Source: Cyclobacteriaceae bacterium | GTDB taxonomy: Bacteria; Bacteroidota; Bacteroidia; Cytophagales; Cyclobacteriaceae | Assembly: GCA_016787605.1 (NCBI GenBank) | Contig: JAEUUE010000138.1 | Span: 1 to 64,000, forward strand | Length of the DNA: 64,000 nt | Direction: 5' to 3' | Shown: piece after piece, positions 8,061-17,255 of the stretch | How the letters are laid out: every line of letters starts with the position of its first letter | How positions within the stretch are numbered: position 1 is the first letter of the stretch | Made by a program: the position numbers and the translations under genes | The notes under the pieces: model-generated | Seen by the model: only the letters and a program-made list of their open reading frames with translations | The model's database searches: none | What the model was told of the DNA's origin: nothing

Positions 8061-8606
8061 ATGGGTCCAGAACAAGAAAAAGAGTTAGTGGAGGCCGTTT
8101 TGAATAACGACAAAAGAGCATTCGAAGTGCTTGTCGGTCAATATGAGCGGCTGATACTGCATATCATTTTTCCTGTAATTAAAAGTAATGAGGACAGAAA
8201 GGACTTATTGCAGGAAGTGCTGATTAGGATCTATCAAAATCTTGGCATGTTCAGATTCAAGTCGAAATTATCAACATGGATTGGCAATATTGCCTACAAT
8301 GCAACGATCAATTACGTCAAGAAAAAGAAACTGCCATTGGCAAGCCCTGAAAACCTGAATCAGTCTGAAGATTGGGTAATAGAACGCTTAAATCCGGAGC
8401 AAGAATTTATAGCGCGGGAACTGGAAGCAACAGTATTCGGAGTAATGGGCAAATTACCACCAATACAGCAAATGGTCTTACGATTGTTTCATCATGATGA
8501 GATGACACTTGATGAGATTTGTGAAGTAACAAAGCTTCCTGTCAATACCGTTAAGAGTCACTTATTCAGAGGAAGGTTAGCAATCAAAAATTCAATTCAA
8601 CAATAA
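8061..8606 (+). CDS. ECF RNA polymerase sigma factor
   Basis: 181 residues from the ATG at 8061. Region 2 shows the DRKDLLQEVLIRIYQNL core-binding segment and FKSKLSTWIGNIAYNATINYVKKKK. Region 4 shows PPIQQMVLRLFHHDEMTLDEICEV followed by the helix-turn-helix PVNTVKSHLFRGRLAIK. The usual ECF length is about 170-200 residues. It is followed after five bases by a zinc-motif anti-sigma gene. A TTG at 8034 would add nine residues but lies inside the promoter. It most likely directs the three GCAACTTT-N14-GTC promoters in this zone. Confidence 0.92.
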   Translation: MGPEQEKELVEAVLNNDKRAFEVLVGQYERLILHIIFPVIKSNEDRKDLLQEVLIRIYQNLGMFRFKSKLSTWIGNIAYNATINYVKKKKLPLASPENLNQSEDWVIERLNPEQEFIARELEATVFGVMGKLPPIQQMVLRLFHHDEMTLDEICEVTKLPVNTVKSHLFRGRLAIKNSIQQ

Positions 8607-8611
8607 ATTAA

Positions 8612-9037
8612 ATGAGTATGGAAAAGCGTAATCACTATACAGATACAGAGTTTCAAGAAGTTTTGAATGGAACTTACAATGGAAATATCGATGAACTCCA
8701 CGCCCATTTAGAAAGATGTGTTGAGTGTAGAAGCCAATCTGAAGTCTATCAAATAATAGGTAAAGTATTAAGAAGTGAACGTGTTCAGTTTACCGAAACC
8801 CCCAAAGTTGTCAATCAAGCCTGGGAGCATGTTCAACGCAATCGACTTTCATCAAGTATTGACGAGATTCAATTTTGGTCCATTGTTATTGCTTGCAGTG
8901 TTGTAGTATTAGTTTGCCTTGGTTATCTGATTTCAATCGGAACCAGCAAAACTATTGTGATTGCTGTAATTGGACTTATTGGTGTTTACCTTTTTTCATC
9001 CATGAAGGAGATACGCCTATTGGCTGGAAATCATTGA
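8612..9037 (+). CDS. Zinc-motif anti-sigma factor
   Basis: 141 residues. The N-terminal half carries the HxxxCxxC pattern of zinc-type anti-sigma domains (HAHLERCVECRSQ near residue 30). The C-terminal half has two closely spaced hydrophobic segments (about 90-110 and 112-128), placing the sigma-binding domain on the cytoplasmic face. It directly follows the ECF sigma gene, the classical arrangement. The periplasmic part is very short, so any signal probably comes from a partner membrane protein; the two small membrane proteins nearby are candidates. The partner assignment is an inference from position. Confidence 0.8.
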   Translation: MSMEKRNHYTDTEFQEVLNGTYNGNIDELHAHLERCVECRSQSEVYQIIGKVLRSERVQFTETPKVVNQAWEHVQRNRLSSSIDEIQFWSIVIACSVVVLVCLGYLISIGTSKTIVIAVIGLIGVYLFSSMKEIRLLAGNH

Positions 9038-9082
9038 TTGGTCAACTGATTCTGATTTTCTATCAATAATCCAAAATTGGGA

Positions 9083-9373
9083 TCATTCAGACGAAAACGT
9101 ATTGATATTATTCATATATTTCATTTGCTGAATTTTTCTGCCCAAGAGTCCTAATTTGGCCTTGAGTTGGCTCATATCCTCACTTACCTTAATATCAAGA
9201 GTTTTTGCATAATGCTGAGTAGTCTTTAAATTCTTATGGCATAACATTCTGCTAACCGTTTCCAATAGGACTCCATTTGTAAGCGTTACCGTTGTGGCAA
9301 ATGTGTGAGGCGCTGTATGAGTTGTCCTTTTCTTTAGAATATCGCATGCGTCCGCTATTGTATTCCCCAGGAC
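9083..9373 (-). pseudogene. 3' remnant of a tyrosine recombinase (integrase)
   Basis: About 96 codons remain of the catalytic C-terminus: IADACDILKK, then HTAPHTFATTVTLTNG, then METVSRMLCHKNLKTTQHYAKTLDIKVSEDM-like text (first codon here TTG). In active Bacteroidota integrases the segment reads HxxRHTFATT. Here the arginine is proline, so a catalytic residue is lost as well as the whole N-terminal two thirds. The frame meets a stop at 9376-9374. The remnant marks the edge between the AT-rich and GC-rich zones. Confidence 0.8.
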
Positions 9374-9566
9374 TTACAAAATGGGCTACGATGCGACTCG
9401 GACGGAGCGGTACAAACTCATCAAATACCGGGACCTGGAGGGAATGGATGAACTGTACGACCTGGAAAAAGATCCATACGAACTGAACAATGTGATCAGC
9501 TCCTCTGAACTGGAGACGGTAAGAAGGTCTTTGGCGGAATTACTCGCTCAGGCCATCCGACGCTGA
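9372..9566 (+). pseudogene. 3' remnant of a sulfatase
   Basis: The last 60 or so codons of a sulfatase: YDATRTERYKLIKY, then DELYDLEKDPYELNNV, the common C-terminal signature of the alkaline phosphatase-like sulfatases. The catalytic N-terminus with its C/S-x-P-S-R site is absent and no start fits. The composition is GC-rich, like everything to the right. The break with the integrase remnant lies between about 9360 and 9375; the exact base cannot be fixed by eye. Confidence 0.75.
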
Positions 9567-9651
9567 GTCCACAAGGTATAGGACCAGATTGACCGATTCA
9601 GTATCTTACCTGCACCTATTGGCGTATCATCCACCTCCAGACAACAGTCCT

Positions 9652-10239
9652 ATGGCATCACTTCGATTTATCCTCCTCTGTATCGTTCTGCTAAGCCCTG
9701 CCCTCGTTCGGGCGCAATCCATGGAAGACCTGGACGAGCTGGCCCAGGCCACCTGCAACTGCATTTCCTCAAAGAAGATCGACATGAGCAACCGAAACGA
9801 GCTGCAGGCGCAACTGGGCATCTGCATGCTGGAATCGGCCGGGGCGATGAACATGAAATTTGACGGGTGGTCTACGGATGAATTCCGCCAGTTTGGCGAA
9901 AAAGTCGGCCTCCGCATGGCCACCAAATGCCCGAGCGTGTTTGAGTCGTTTGCCAAGAGCGCCATCGAAGAGAAATCTGAAAACAGCGAAGTCAGCGGAA
10001 AGATCAAGTCCGTCAAGCTCACCGACCCCACCACCGTAGTCCTGCGGGAGGAAGAAGGCAAGGAACACAGCTTGTTATGGATCGACTACTTTGGCGGTTC
10101 TGATGACTATGCGGGCAACCCCGAGTCGCTCGTCAACCGCAGCGTCGTGATTGAATACCGGCTTTCAGAAATCTATTCGGCCAAATCAAAGGGTTATATC
10201 ACCTCGAAAGTGATCACCAAACTGACGGTGAAGCCCTGA
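9652..10239 (+). CDS. Secreted hypothetical protein
   Basis: 195 residues from the ATG at 9652, chosen because a clean signal peptide (residues 1-22, ending VRAQ) follows it; an upstream TTG at 9589 would bury that peptide. The mature part has four cysteines (ATCNCI, GICML, KCPSV) and then a beta-rich C-terminal half from about residue 120 (GKIKSVKLTDPTTVVLREEEG). I do not recognise a family. It lies just inside the GC-rich zone, upstream of the TIR protein gene, with 133 bases between. Confidence 0.65.
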   Translation: MASLRFILLCIVLLSPALVRAQSMEDLDELAQATCNCISSKKIDMSNRNELQAQLGICMLESAGAMNMKFDGWSTDEFRQFGEKVGLRMATKCPSVFESFAKSAIEEKSENSEVSGKIKSVKLTDPTTVVLREEEGKEHSLLWIDYFGGSDDYAGNPESLVNRSVVIEYRLSEIYSAKSKGYITSKVITKLTVKP

Positions 10240-10272
10240 ACAACCGGGCTTCCCAAGAGCAAGCCAAGTTTG

Positions 10273-10280
10273 TATCTTTG
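10273..10280 (+). promoter_or_regulatory. Bacteroidota -7 box (TATCTTTG)
   Basis: TATCTTTG matches TAnnTTTG and lies 92 bases before the TIR protein ATG. No convincing -33 TTG is seen at the usual distance. Confidence 0.4.
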
Positions 10281-10372
10281 ATAATGGGCTTGCCCCTCCC
10301 CGGAAACGAATACCACGGCTCCGCTGACGCTGCATCGGGGCAGGCGATATCAATCCCCATTGCGTTTAAGCT

Positions 10373-12499
10373 ATGGCCTCATTGATACCTGGATTCGAGT
10401 ATGACATCTTTATCTCCTACCGCCAGAAAGACAACAAGGGCGAGCGGTGGGTGACGGAATTCGTGCAGGCGCTAAAGACCGAACTGGAGGCGACGTTTAA
10501 AGAAGATATCTCCATCTACTTTGACCAGAACCCAAACGACGGACTACTCGAATCCCACCACGTGGACAAGAGCCTGGAAGGGAAGCTGAATTGCCTTGTC
10601 TTCATTCCTATTCTCTCCAAAACCTATTGCGATCCAAAATCCTTTGCCTGGCAACATGAATTCTGTGCCTTTAACCGGATGGCGCAAGGGGATTCCATGG
10701 GCCGGGACATCAAGCTTGGTACCGGCAACGTTTCGAGCCGGATATTGCCCATAACAATACATGATCTGGACGCCGAAGACAGGAGCACCATTGAAGCGGA
10801 AATCGGTGGCGCCATTCGTGGCATTGAGTTTATCTACAAGGAACCCGGGGTTAACCGGGCACTGAGGCAGACCGACAGCAAGACCGACAACCTGAACAGG
10901 ACAGACTACCGGAATCAGATCAACAAAGTGGCGCTGGCGATCAGGGACATCCTGCTTGCGCTGCAAAGGAGAGCGCCCGCCCCTCTTCAATCCATGGAAG
11001 CTCCCAAGATTGCCACGCAAAAGTCCTGGGCACGATTTGCCCTGCCCATCATGTTGGTGGCTGCCCTTATGGCGATCGTCTATGTGATCAAGGTTCAACT
11101 TGCCAGGCCGGAACAGGTCAACCAAAAATCCATTGCTGTCCTGCCGTTTACAGATCTCACTCCCGATCACAGCATGGAGTATTTCAGTGACGGCATTGCC
11201 GATGAGATCATCAATTCCCTCACCACGATCAAGGACCTGAATGTTTCCGGCCGCACCTCTTCCTTCCAATTCAAGAATGAAAAGGTTGATATCCGCACGG
11301 TCGGTACCAAGCTCCAGGTGGCTTTCGTGCTTGAGGGCAGCGTTCAGAAATACGAAGACAATTTCAGGATCACCGCCCAACTCGTTCGCACCAGCGACAA
11401 CTTCCACGCCTGGTCACAGCGCTTTGATCTTAACGAAGTGAACATTTTCAAAATCCAGGACGCCATAGCATCCTCCATTGTGGAAAAGCTGAAAGTGACC
11501 CTTTCCGATTTTGAGCGGCAACAATTGCCGAGAAAGGAAACCAAACCGGAGGCTTACACGGAATACCTGAAGGGCATGCACCAGTTTAAGGAAGCCCGCT
11601 TCCGAACCTCTATCTCCTATTTCGAAAAGGCCATTAGACTGGACCCTGAATATGCGCCGCCCTACGCTTTCATGGGAATGTCTGTTGTCCGGTCGATCGA
11701 TCGGTCCAAGCGCGATTCGGTTGATTATGCTGTTGGCTTGGCTCAGCGTGCCATCGCCTTGGATCAGGGGCTTCCGGAAGCATACTCTGCCATGGGGCTG
11801 ATTGGTTGGATGGGCCTCAGGGATTTTGCGATCGCCCAGGAGAACTTTGAAAAGTCCATTGAACTCAATCCCTCATCATCACTGACCAAGAACCGCTATG
11901 GCTACTTCCTCACCTGGATGGGCGATTTCAAGAAGTCAACCCGGATGGCAATCGAGGCTTTGCAGATGGACCCGGCGGACTACAACGGATATTATCTCTT
12001 GTTCCTTGCGGCCCTCTGTCAAAACGAGCTGAGTAAAGCGGACAGCATCCTCACCGAATATGAGAGGGTTCTCGGCAGGGCGAACCCTTGGCAAGAACTG
12101 AAAATTACCCTGGACATCGCCACGAACCCTCAGCAAGCCCTTCGCTTGCTCGACTCAGCATCAAATTCCGGGAGCCGCGATTTGACTTCCCTGGTTAGCC
12201 TCGGCAAATGTTACTACCTGACCGGCCGTAAGAAGGAGTCCGACCGCATCATGGAAATTATCCGGAAGTACCCACCAACTGAACCCGATTACTACTATCA
12301 GCGAGCCTGTCTGTATGCCGTTCAGGGAAATGCTGACTCCTGTCTCCATGATCTCGAGCGTTCAGCCCGTCGCTACGAAACCGCTGTCGTCAGTATGAAG
12401 GTGGATCCAGACTTCGAAAAGTTGAAAAACCATCCAAAGTACCTTAAACTCTACCGGATGCTTGGGTACGACAGGTACCGGTTTTCTGGCGAAAAATGA
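10373..12499 (+). CDS. TIR domain / TM / TolB-like / TPR protein
   Basis: 708 residues. An N-terminal TIR domain spans residues 9-150 (YDIFISYRQKD; YCDPKSFAWQHEF with Glu96 at the position of the NADase glutamate). A single membrane helix follows at about 220-240, then a FlgO/TolB-like domain at 253-390 (SIAVLPFTDLTPD, FSDGIADEIINSL). The rest, about 395-700, is TPR repeats. This order is known in Bacteroidota, but its role is not settled: signalling or defence by NAD cleavage are both possible. It is translationally coupled (ATGA) to a hydrolase gene. The domains are seen; enzyme activity is inferred. Confidence 0.88.
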   Translation: MASLIPGFEYDIFISYRQKDNKGERWVTEFVQALKTELEATFKEDISIYFDQNPNDGLLESHHVDKSLEGKLNCLVFIPILSKTYCDPKSFAWQHEFCAFNRMAQGDSMGRDIKLGTGNVSSRILPITIHDLDAEDRSTIEAEIGGAIRGIEFIYKEPGVNRALRQTDSKTDNLNRTDYRNQINKVALAIRDILLALQRRAPAPLQSMEAPKIATQKSWARFALPIMLVAALMAIVYVIKVQLARPEQVNQKSIAVLPFTDLTPDHSMEYFSDGIADEIINSLTTIKDLNVSGRTSSFQFKNEKVDIRTVGTKLQVAFVLEGSVQKYEDNFRITAQLVRTSDNFHAWSQRFDLNEVNIFKIQDAIASSIVEKLKVTLSDFERQQLPRKETKPEAYTEYLKGMHQFKEARFRTSISYFEKAIRLDPEYAPPYAFMGMSVVRSIDRSKRDSVDYAVGLAQRAIALDQGLPEAYSAMGLIGWMGLRDFAIAQENFEKSIELNPSSSLTKNRYGYFLTWMGDFKKSTRMAIEALQMDPADYNGYYLLFLAALCQNELSKADSILTEYERVLGRANPWQELKITLDIATNPQQALRLLDSASNSGSRDLTSLVSLGKCYYLTGRKKESDRIMEIIRKYPPTEPDYYYQRACLYAVQGNADSCLHDLERSARRYETAVVSMKVDPDFEKLKNHPKYLKLYRMLGYDRYRFSGEK

Positions 12500-13476
12500 A
12501 CAGCCTCAACACCAATTGGGATACAGGGACCACAGGTCGTCAATTCTTGTTTTCAACCTTCGGATTGATCCTGGCCTTCAGTTGCCTGTCGCCAACTGCG
12601 GCATGTCAGACCACGGCCCCGCCAAAGGTTTGGCTGAATATGGACCAGGCCGAGCTCGACGCGGCCTACTCCCAACGGAATTGGGCACCGAATGCGGCCG
12701 AAGTGCTGGCACGATACAAGTCGGCGAGCGAGAAATTTCGCGCTTCCCGAAAACCACCGCTTCGATTGAAGTACGGTCCTTCCGACATCCAGGCTTTGGA
12801 TATCTGGGCGCCGGAGAAACCGAATGGAAAGATCCTCATCTTCATCCATGGAGGCGCCTGGTCCGGAGGAAGCGCAGCGGAGTATTCCTTCCTGGCACAG
12901 CCTTTTCTTGATGCCGGGATCATGGTCGTCATTCCCGACTTCACCACCATACAAGAGGTGAATGGTAGTTTGGAACCGATGGCCGCACAGGTTCGCAATG
13001 CGATCGCGTTTATGTTCCGGATGGCTGGATCACTTGGCGCGAATCCAAAGAAGATTTACCTCGCGGGCCACTCTTCCGGCGCCCACCTGGCGGCCGTTGC
13101 CCTTACTACCGATTGGTCGGCGCTGGACATAAAATCAGATGTGGTGAAAGGCGCCATTCTCTGCAGCGGCATGTACGATTTAAAGCCCGTCAGGCTCTCC
13201 TCCAGGAGCAAGTATATTAACTTTACTGACGGGATGGAGGAGTCGATGAGCCCCCAGCGAAACCTCAAACACTTTTCTGCTCCTGTTACGTTGGCCTACG
13301 GCTTGAAAGAGTCGCCGGAATTCAAACGCCAGTCCATTGATTTTGCCGCTGCCCTGCGCCAAGAAAAGGTAAAAGTGGAAGTAATCACCGAAGACCTCAA
13401 TCACTTCGAAATCCTGGAGACCTTGGCGAATCCGCGATCGGTGCTCTGCCAGGCCGCCCTGAGGATGATAAAATAA
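12496..13476 (+). CDS. Alpha/beta hydrolase, kynurenine formamidase-like
   Basis: 326 residues with an N-terminal hydrophobic stretch at 17-37 ending in AACQ, so it is probably exported. The oxyanion motif HGGAW (118-122), the nucleophile elbow GHSSGAH with Ser193, and a late His (LNHFEI) are all present. The N-terminal text DAAYSQRNWAPNAAEVLARY is typical of the bacterial arylformamidase-like branch of the BD-FAE esterases. Its start overlaps the stop of the TIR protein gene. A plain carboxylesterase is the alternative, and no tryptophan-to-kynurenine genes accompany it. Confidence 0.75.
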   Translation: MNSLNTNWDTGTTGRQFLFSTFGLILAFSCLSPTAACQTTAPPKVWLNMDQAELDAAYSQRNWAPNAAEVLARYKSASEKFRASRKPPLRLKYGPSDIQALDIWAPEKPNGKILIFIHGGAWSGGSAAEYSFLAQPFLDAGIMVVIPDFTTIQEVNGSLEPMAAQVRNAIAFMFRMAGSLGANPKKIYLAGHSSGAHLAAVALTTDWSALDIKSDVVKGAILCSGMYDLKPVRLSSRSKYINFTDGMEESMSPQRNLKHFSAPVTLAYGLKESPEFKRQSIDFAAALRQEKVKVEVITEDLNHFEILETLANPRSVLCQAALRMIK

Positions 13477-13504
13477 GGATTAGTGACTCTGGCCCGAATG
13501 ACTC

Positions 13505-13987
13505 TCAAATGATGAAGTGAGATCTCCGAATGGCATCAAGATATCTTTGAAACATCTCCCCAGTCAACTCCAACGACGCCGTATTCCGGTTCGGATGAAA
13601 ATGGACCAACGGCGCTTCCATAACTTCCCGATCAATCCACAACTCCACGTCCCCCTCTGTGTTGTTCAATAACCCGAACGGCGAAACGGCCCCTGGCTCC
13701 ACGCCGAGTTTCTTCATCAGGGTCTCCGGGTTAACGAAAGACAATTTCTTGTCTCCTACCTGTTCGGCCAGCTTTCTCAAGTCAGTCCTCTGAGCCGCCG
13801 GCAACACCACCAGCAAATAACGGGTCTTCTTCTGGTCTCGCAGGAAAAGGTTCTTGCACGGCAATCCCGGCACCCCATGCTGCGCCAGCTCCTCACAGGT
13901 CTGCACGGGGGGATGCTCATGAGCCTTAAACTCAATCCCGTGCTGGGTCAGATAGTCTTCTACGCCCCCCAATGTTACACAGTTCAA
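13505..13987 (-). CDS. Prolyl-tRNA editing protein (ProXp/YbaK-like)
   Basis: About 160 residues. The YbaK/ProRS-associated domain is clear: HEHPPVQTCEEL, then CKNLFLRDQKKTRYLLVVLP, then GVEPGAVSPFGLLN, then DREVMEAPLVHFHPN. Such free-standing proteins deacylate Ala-tRNA(Pro) or related mischarged tRNAs in the cytoplasm. No ATG is available in frame. Translation must start at a TTG, either 13987 or the better-placed 13972, which would leave about 155 residues. An 8-base repeat touches the 5' end. It is read in the same direction as the tyrosine phenol-lyase-like gene, 81 bases away. Confidence 0.85.
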   Translation of the reverse strand: MNCVTLGGVEDYLTQHGIEFKAHEHPPVQTCEELAQHGVPGLPCKNLFLRDQKKTRYLLVVLPAAQRTDLRKLAEQVGDKKLSFVNPETLMKKLGVEPGAVSPFGLLNNTEGDVELWIDREVMEAPLVHFHPNRNTASLELTGEMFQRYLDAIRRSHFII

Positions 13988-14006
13988 TAGTTCAAAGATT
14001 CAGGTT
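13983..14006. repeat. Three 8-base units, TTCAATAG type
   Basis: TTCAATAG, TTCAAAGA and TTCAGGTT follow each other at the start region of the prolyl-tRNA editing gene. This is a short degenerate array of the kind seen in many spacers of the GC-rich zone. Confidence 0.4.
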
Positions 14007-14037
14007 CCTATGTTTCTGAAAATACACAACCCACCAG

Positions 14038-15556
<1,519 letters not shown>

Positions 15557-15617
15557 TCATGGGCAAGGCCATCCAAACTTTTTAACTCGAACCTCAGGTA
15601 CCTACCGTACCCCTACC

Positions 15618-17255
15618 ATGACAGACCGCGTGCACGACATCGTGAAGGATATGGACCCCCGCTCCGTGGAGTCCGTGACCCAGGCCCTGGACAAGGCCAA
15701 GCTCCTCGAAGACCTTACCCTGGATGAAAAGACCTGCCTGGCGGAAGCCTTTTTCGAAGTATTCAACCACGCCCACCATACGCACTCCTCGTCGATGCCC
15801 AAGGTGGCAGTCAGGGCGGGGAAACGGATCGCCAAATTTGGCCCTGAACTTATCCCGCTCCTGTTCCGGCACCTCGTGGAGTCAGACAGCGAGACCGCGG
15901 TGTATTATGGCAAGGCACTGGCCCGGAACGGCAACGTGGGGTTGGCCTACCTGGTTCCCAAGCTGAACGAATACCGCGAAAAGGACCACGACCTCATCAA
16001 CCTCATCCAGGCACTTTCCTATTTCAAGATTCCGGAGGCGTCCGCCACGGTGCCGTTTGTGCTCAGCGTTTCGCAGCATGTGAATCACCAGGTGACCTCC
16101 ATGGCCCTGTATACCGCCGGCAGGCTGGCGGAAAAACTCCCGACCTCCGCGTTCAGCGAGGAACTCAGGCACTTCATTTTCAATACCTCCTTTCGGTTCC
16201 TGTCGCACGCCCAGGTGCTGGTGCGCAAGAATGCTGCACGCACCCTGGGCAAAATGATGCGCCGGGGACTGCTCTCCGAAGAGGATGAGAAGAAGGTGTA
16301 CAAGGCCTTTCTCGCCATTACCGGCCGCGACGACCACCACAACTGGGACCGCGCGTTCATCGTTCGTCGTGAGGCCGAGGGATTTCTGCCCTACTTTCAT
16401 CAGCAGTCCCCGCCCGTCCGCCGGTACACGCAATCCTACAAGATCGTCTCCAAGCGGCTGCTTTGCACGAATACCTACCACTTCACCCTCGACACTCCGC
16501 TGATCGCGCGAAAGATTGAAGCCGGTCAGTTTGTAATCGTCCGCCCGCATATTTTCAGTGAACGGATACCCCTGTCGATCTGCAATTGGGACCGGGAAAA
16601 GGGAACCATCGACATTATCGTCTCTGCGGTGGGTAAAACCACCACGGAGATCAACGCCATGATGGTGGGCGACTCCTTCGAAGACGTGGTCGGACCGCTG
16701 GGAGAACGTTCTGTACTGCCCACCGCCTCCGGCACTTGTGTCGTCATTGGTGGAGGGTACGGCACCGGCGCCATTATTCCCACCGCCCGCGATGTCAAGG
16801 CGATGGGCAACAAGGTGATTGGCATTGTGGGCGCACGCAACAAGGACAGCCTGATCATGGTTCAGGAATTGCAGGATGCTTGCACCGAAGTGATCCTCAC
16901 GACCAATGATGGTTCGGCAGGTATCGGCGGCATGGTCACGGATGCCCTGCGCGAAGTGCTGCTGCGCGAACCTGTCGTCTATGTCCTGGCCATCGGCCCC
17001 GTGCCCATGATGAAAGCCATCAGTGACATGACCCGCCCTCACCACATCGCCACCTATGTGTCGCTCAACGCCATTATGGTGGACGGCACCGGCATGTGCG
17101 GGGCCTGCCGTGTGACGGTAGGCGGCGAAACCAAATTCGCCTGCTTCCATGGCCCGGATTTCGATGGTCACAAGGTGGACTTTGAAAACCTGATGAAACG
17201 TCAGAAGATGTTTGTGAAAGAAGAGAAGGTAGCGTTTGAGCGAATGAAGCTATGA
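15618..17255 (+). CDS. Helical-repeat / FAD-NAD [2Fe-2S] fusion, NfnA/SudB-like subunit
   Basis: 545 residues. Residues 1 to about 270 are an all-helical, HEAT-like region (for example LIPLLFRHLVESDSETAVYYGKAL-type helices and VLVRKNAARTLGKMM). Residues 272-545 are a ferredoxin-NADP reductase-like electron transfer subunit, with FAD motif ERIPLSICNWD, nucleotide site VVIGGGYGTGAI, and an iron-sulfur site DGTGMCGACRV then FACFHGPDFDGHKVDF. The C-terminal part matches PyrK/SudB/NfnA in length by itself. The gene overlaps the next one by ATGA, giving an NfnAB/SudAB-type complex that moves electrons between NADPH, NADH and ferredoxin or polysulfide. The repeat extension is the oddity. Confidence 0.85.
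   Translation: MTDRVHDIVKDMDPRSVESVTQALDKAKLLEDLTLDEKTCLAEAFFEVFNHAHHTHSSSMPKVAVRAGKRIAKFGPELIPLLFRHLVESDSETAVYYGKALARNGNVGLAYLVPKLNEYREKDHDLINLIQALSYFKIPEASATVPFVLSVSQHVNHQVTSMALYTAGRLAEKLPTSAFSEELRHFIFNTSFRFLSHAQVLVRKNAARTLGKMMRRGLLSEEDEKKVYKAFLAITGRDDHHNWDRAFIVRREAEGFLPYFHQQSPPVRRYTQSYKIVSKRLLCTNTYHFTLDTPLIARKIEAGQFVIVRPHIFSERIPLSICNWDREKGTIDIIVSAVGKTTTEINAMMVGDSFEDVVGPLGERSVLPTASGTCVVIGGGYGTGAIIPTARDVKAMGNKVIGIVGARNKDSLIMVQELQDACTEVILTTNDGSAGIGGMVTDALREVLLREPVVYVLAIGPVPMMKAISDMTRPHHIATYVSLNAIMVDGTGMCGACRVTVGGETKFACFHGPDFDGHKVDFENLMKRQKMFVKEEKVAFERMKL

Noticed and set aside
9292-9486. 64-residue plus-strand frame crossing the integrase/sulfatase junction
   Set aside because: It spans the break in a frame used by neither remnant and has no protein character.
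12462-12954. Frames of about 130-150 residues overlapping the start of the formamidase-like gene on both strands
   Set aside because: They overlap well-supported coding sequence and show no conserved pattern.
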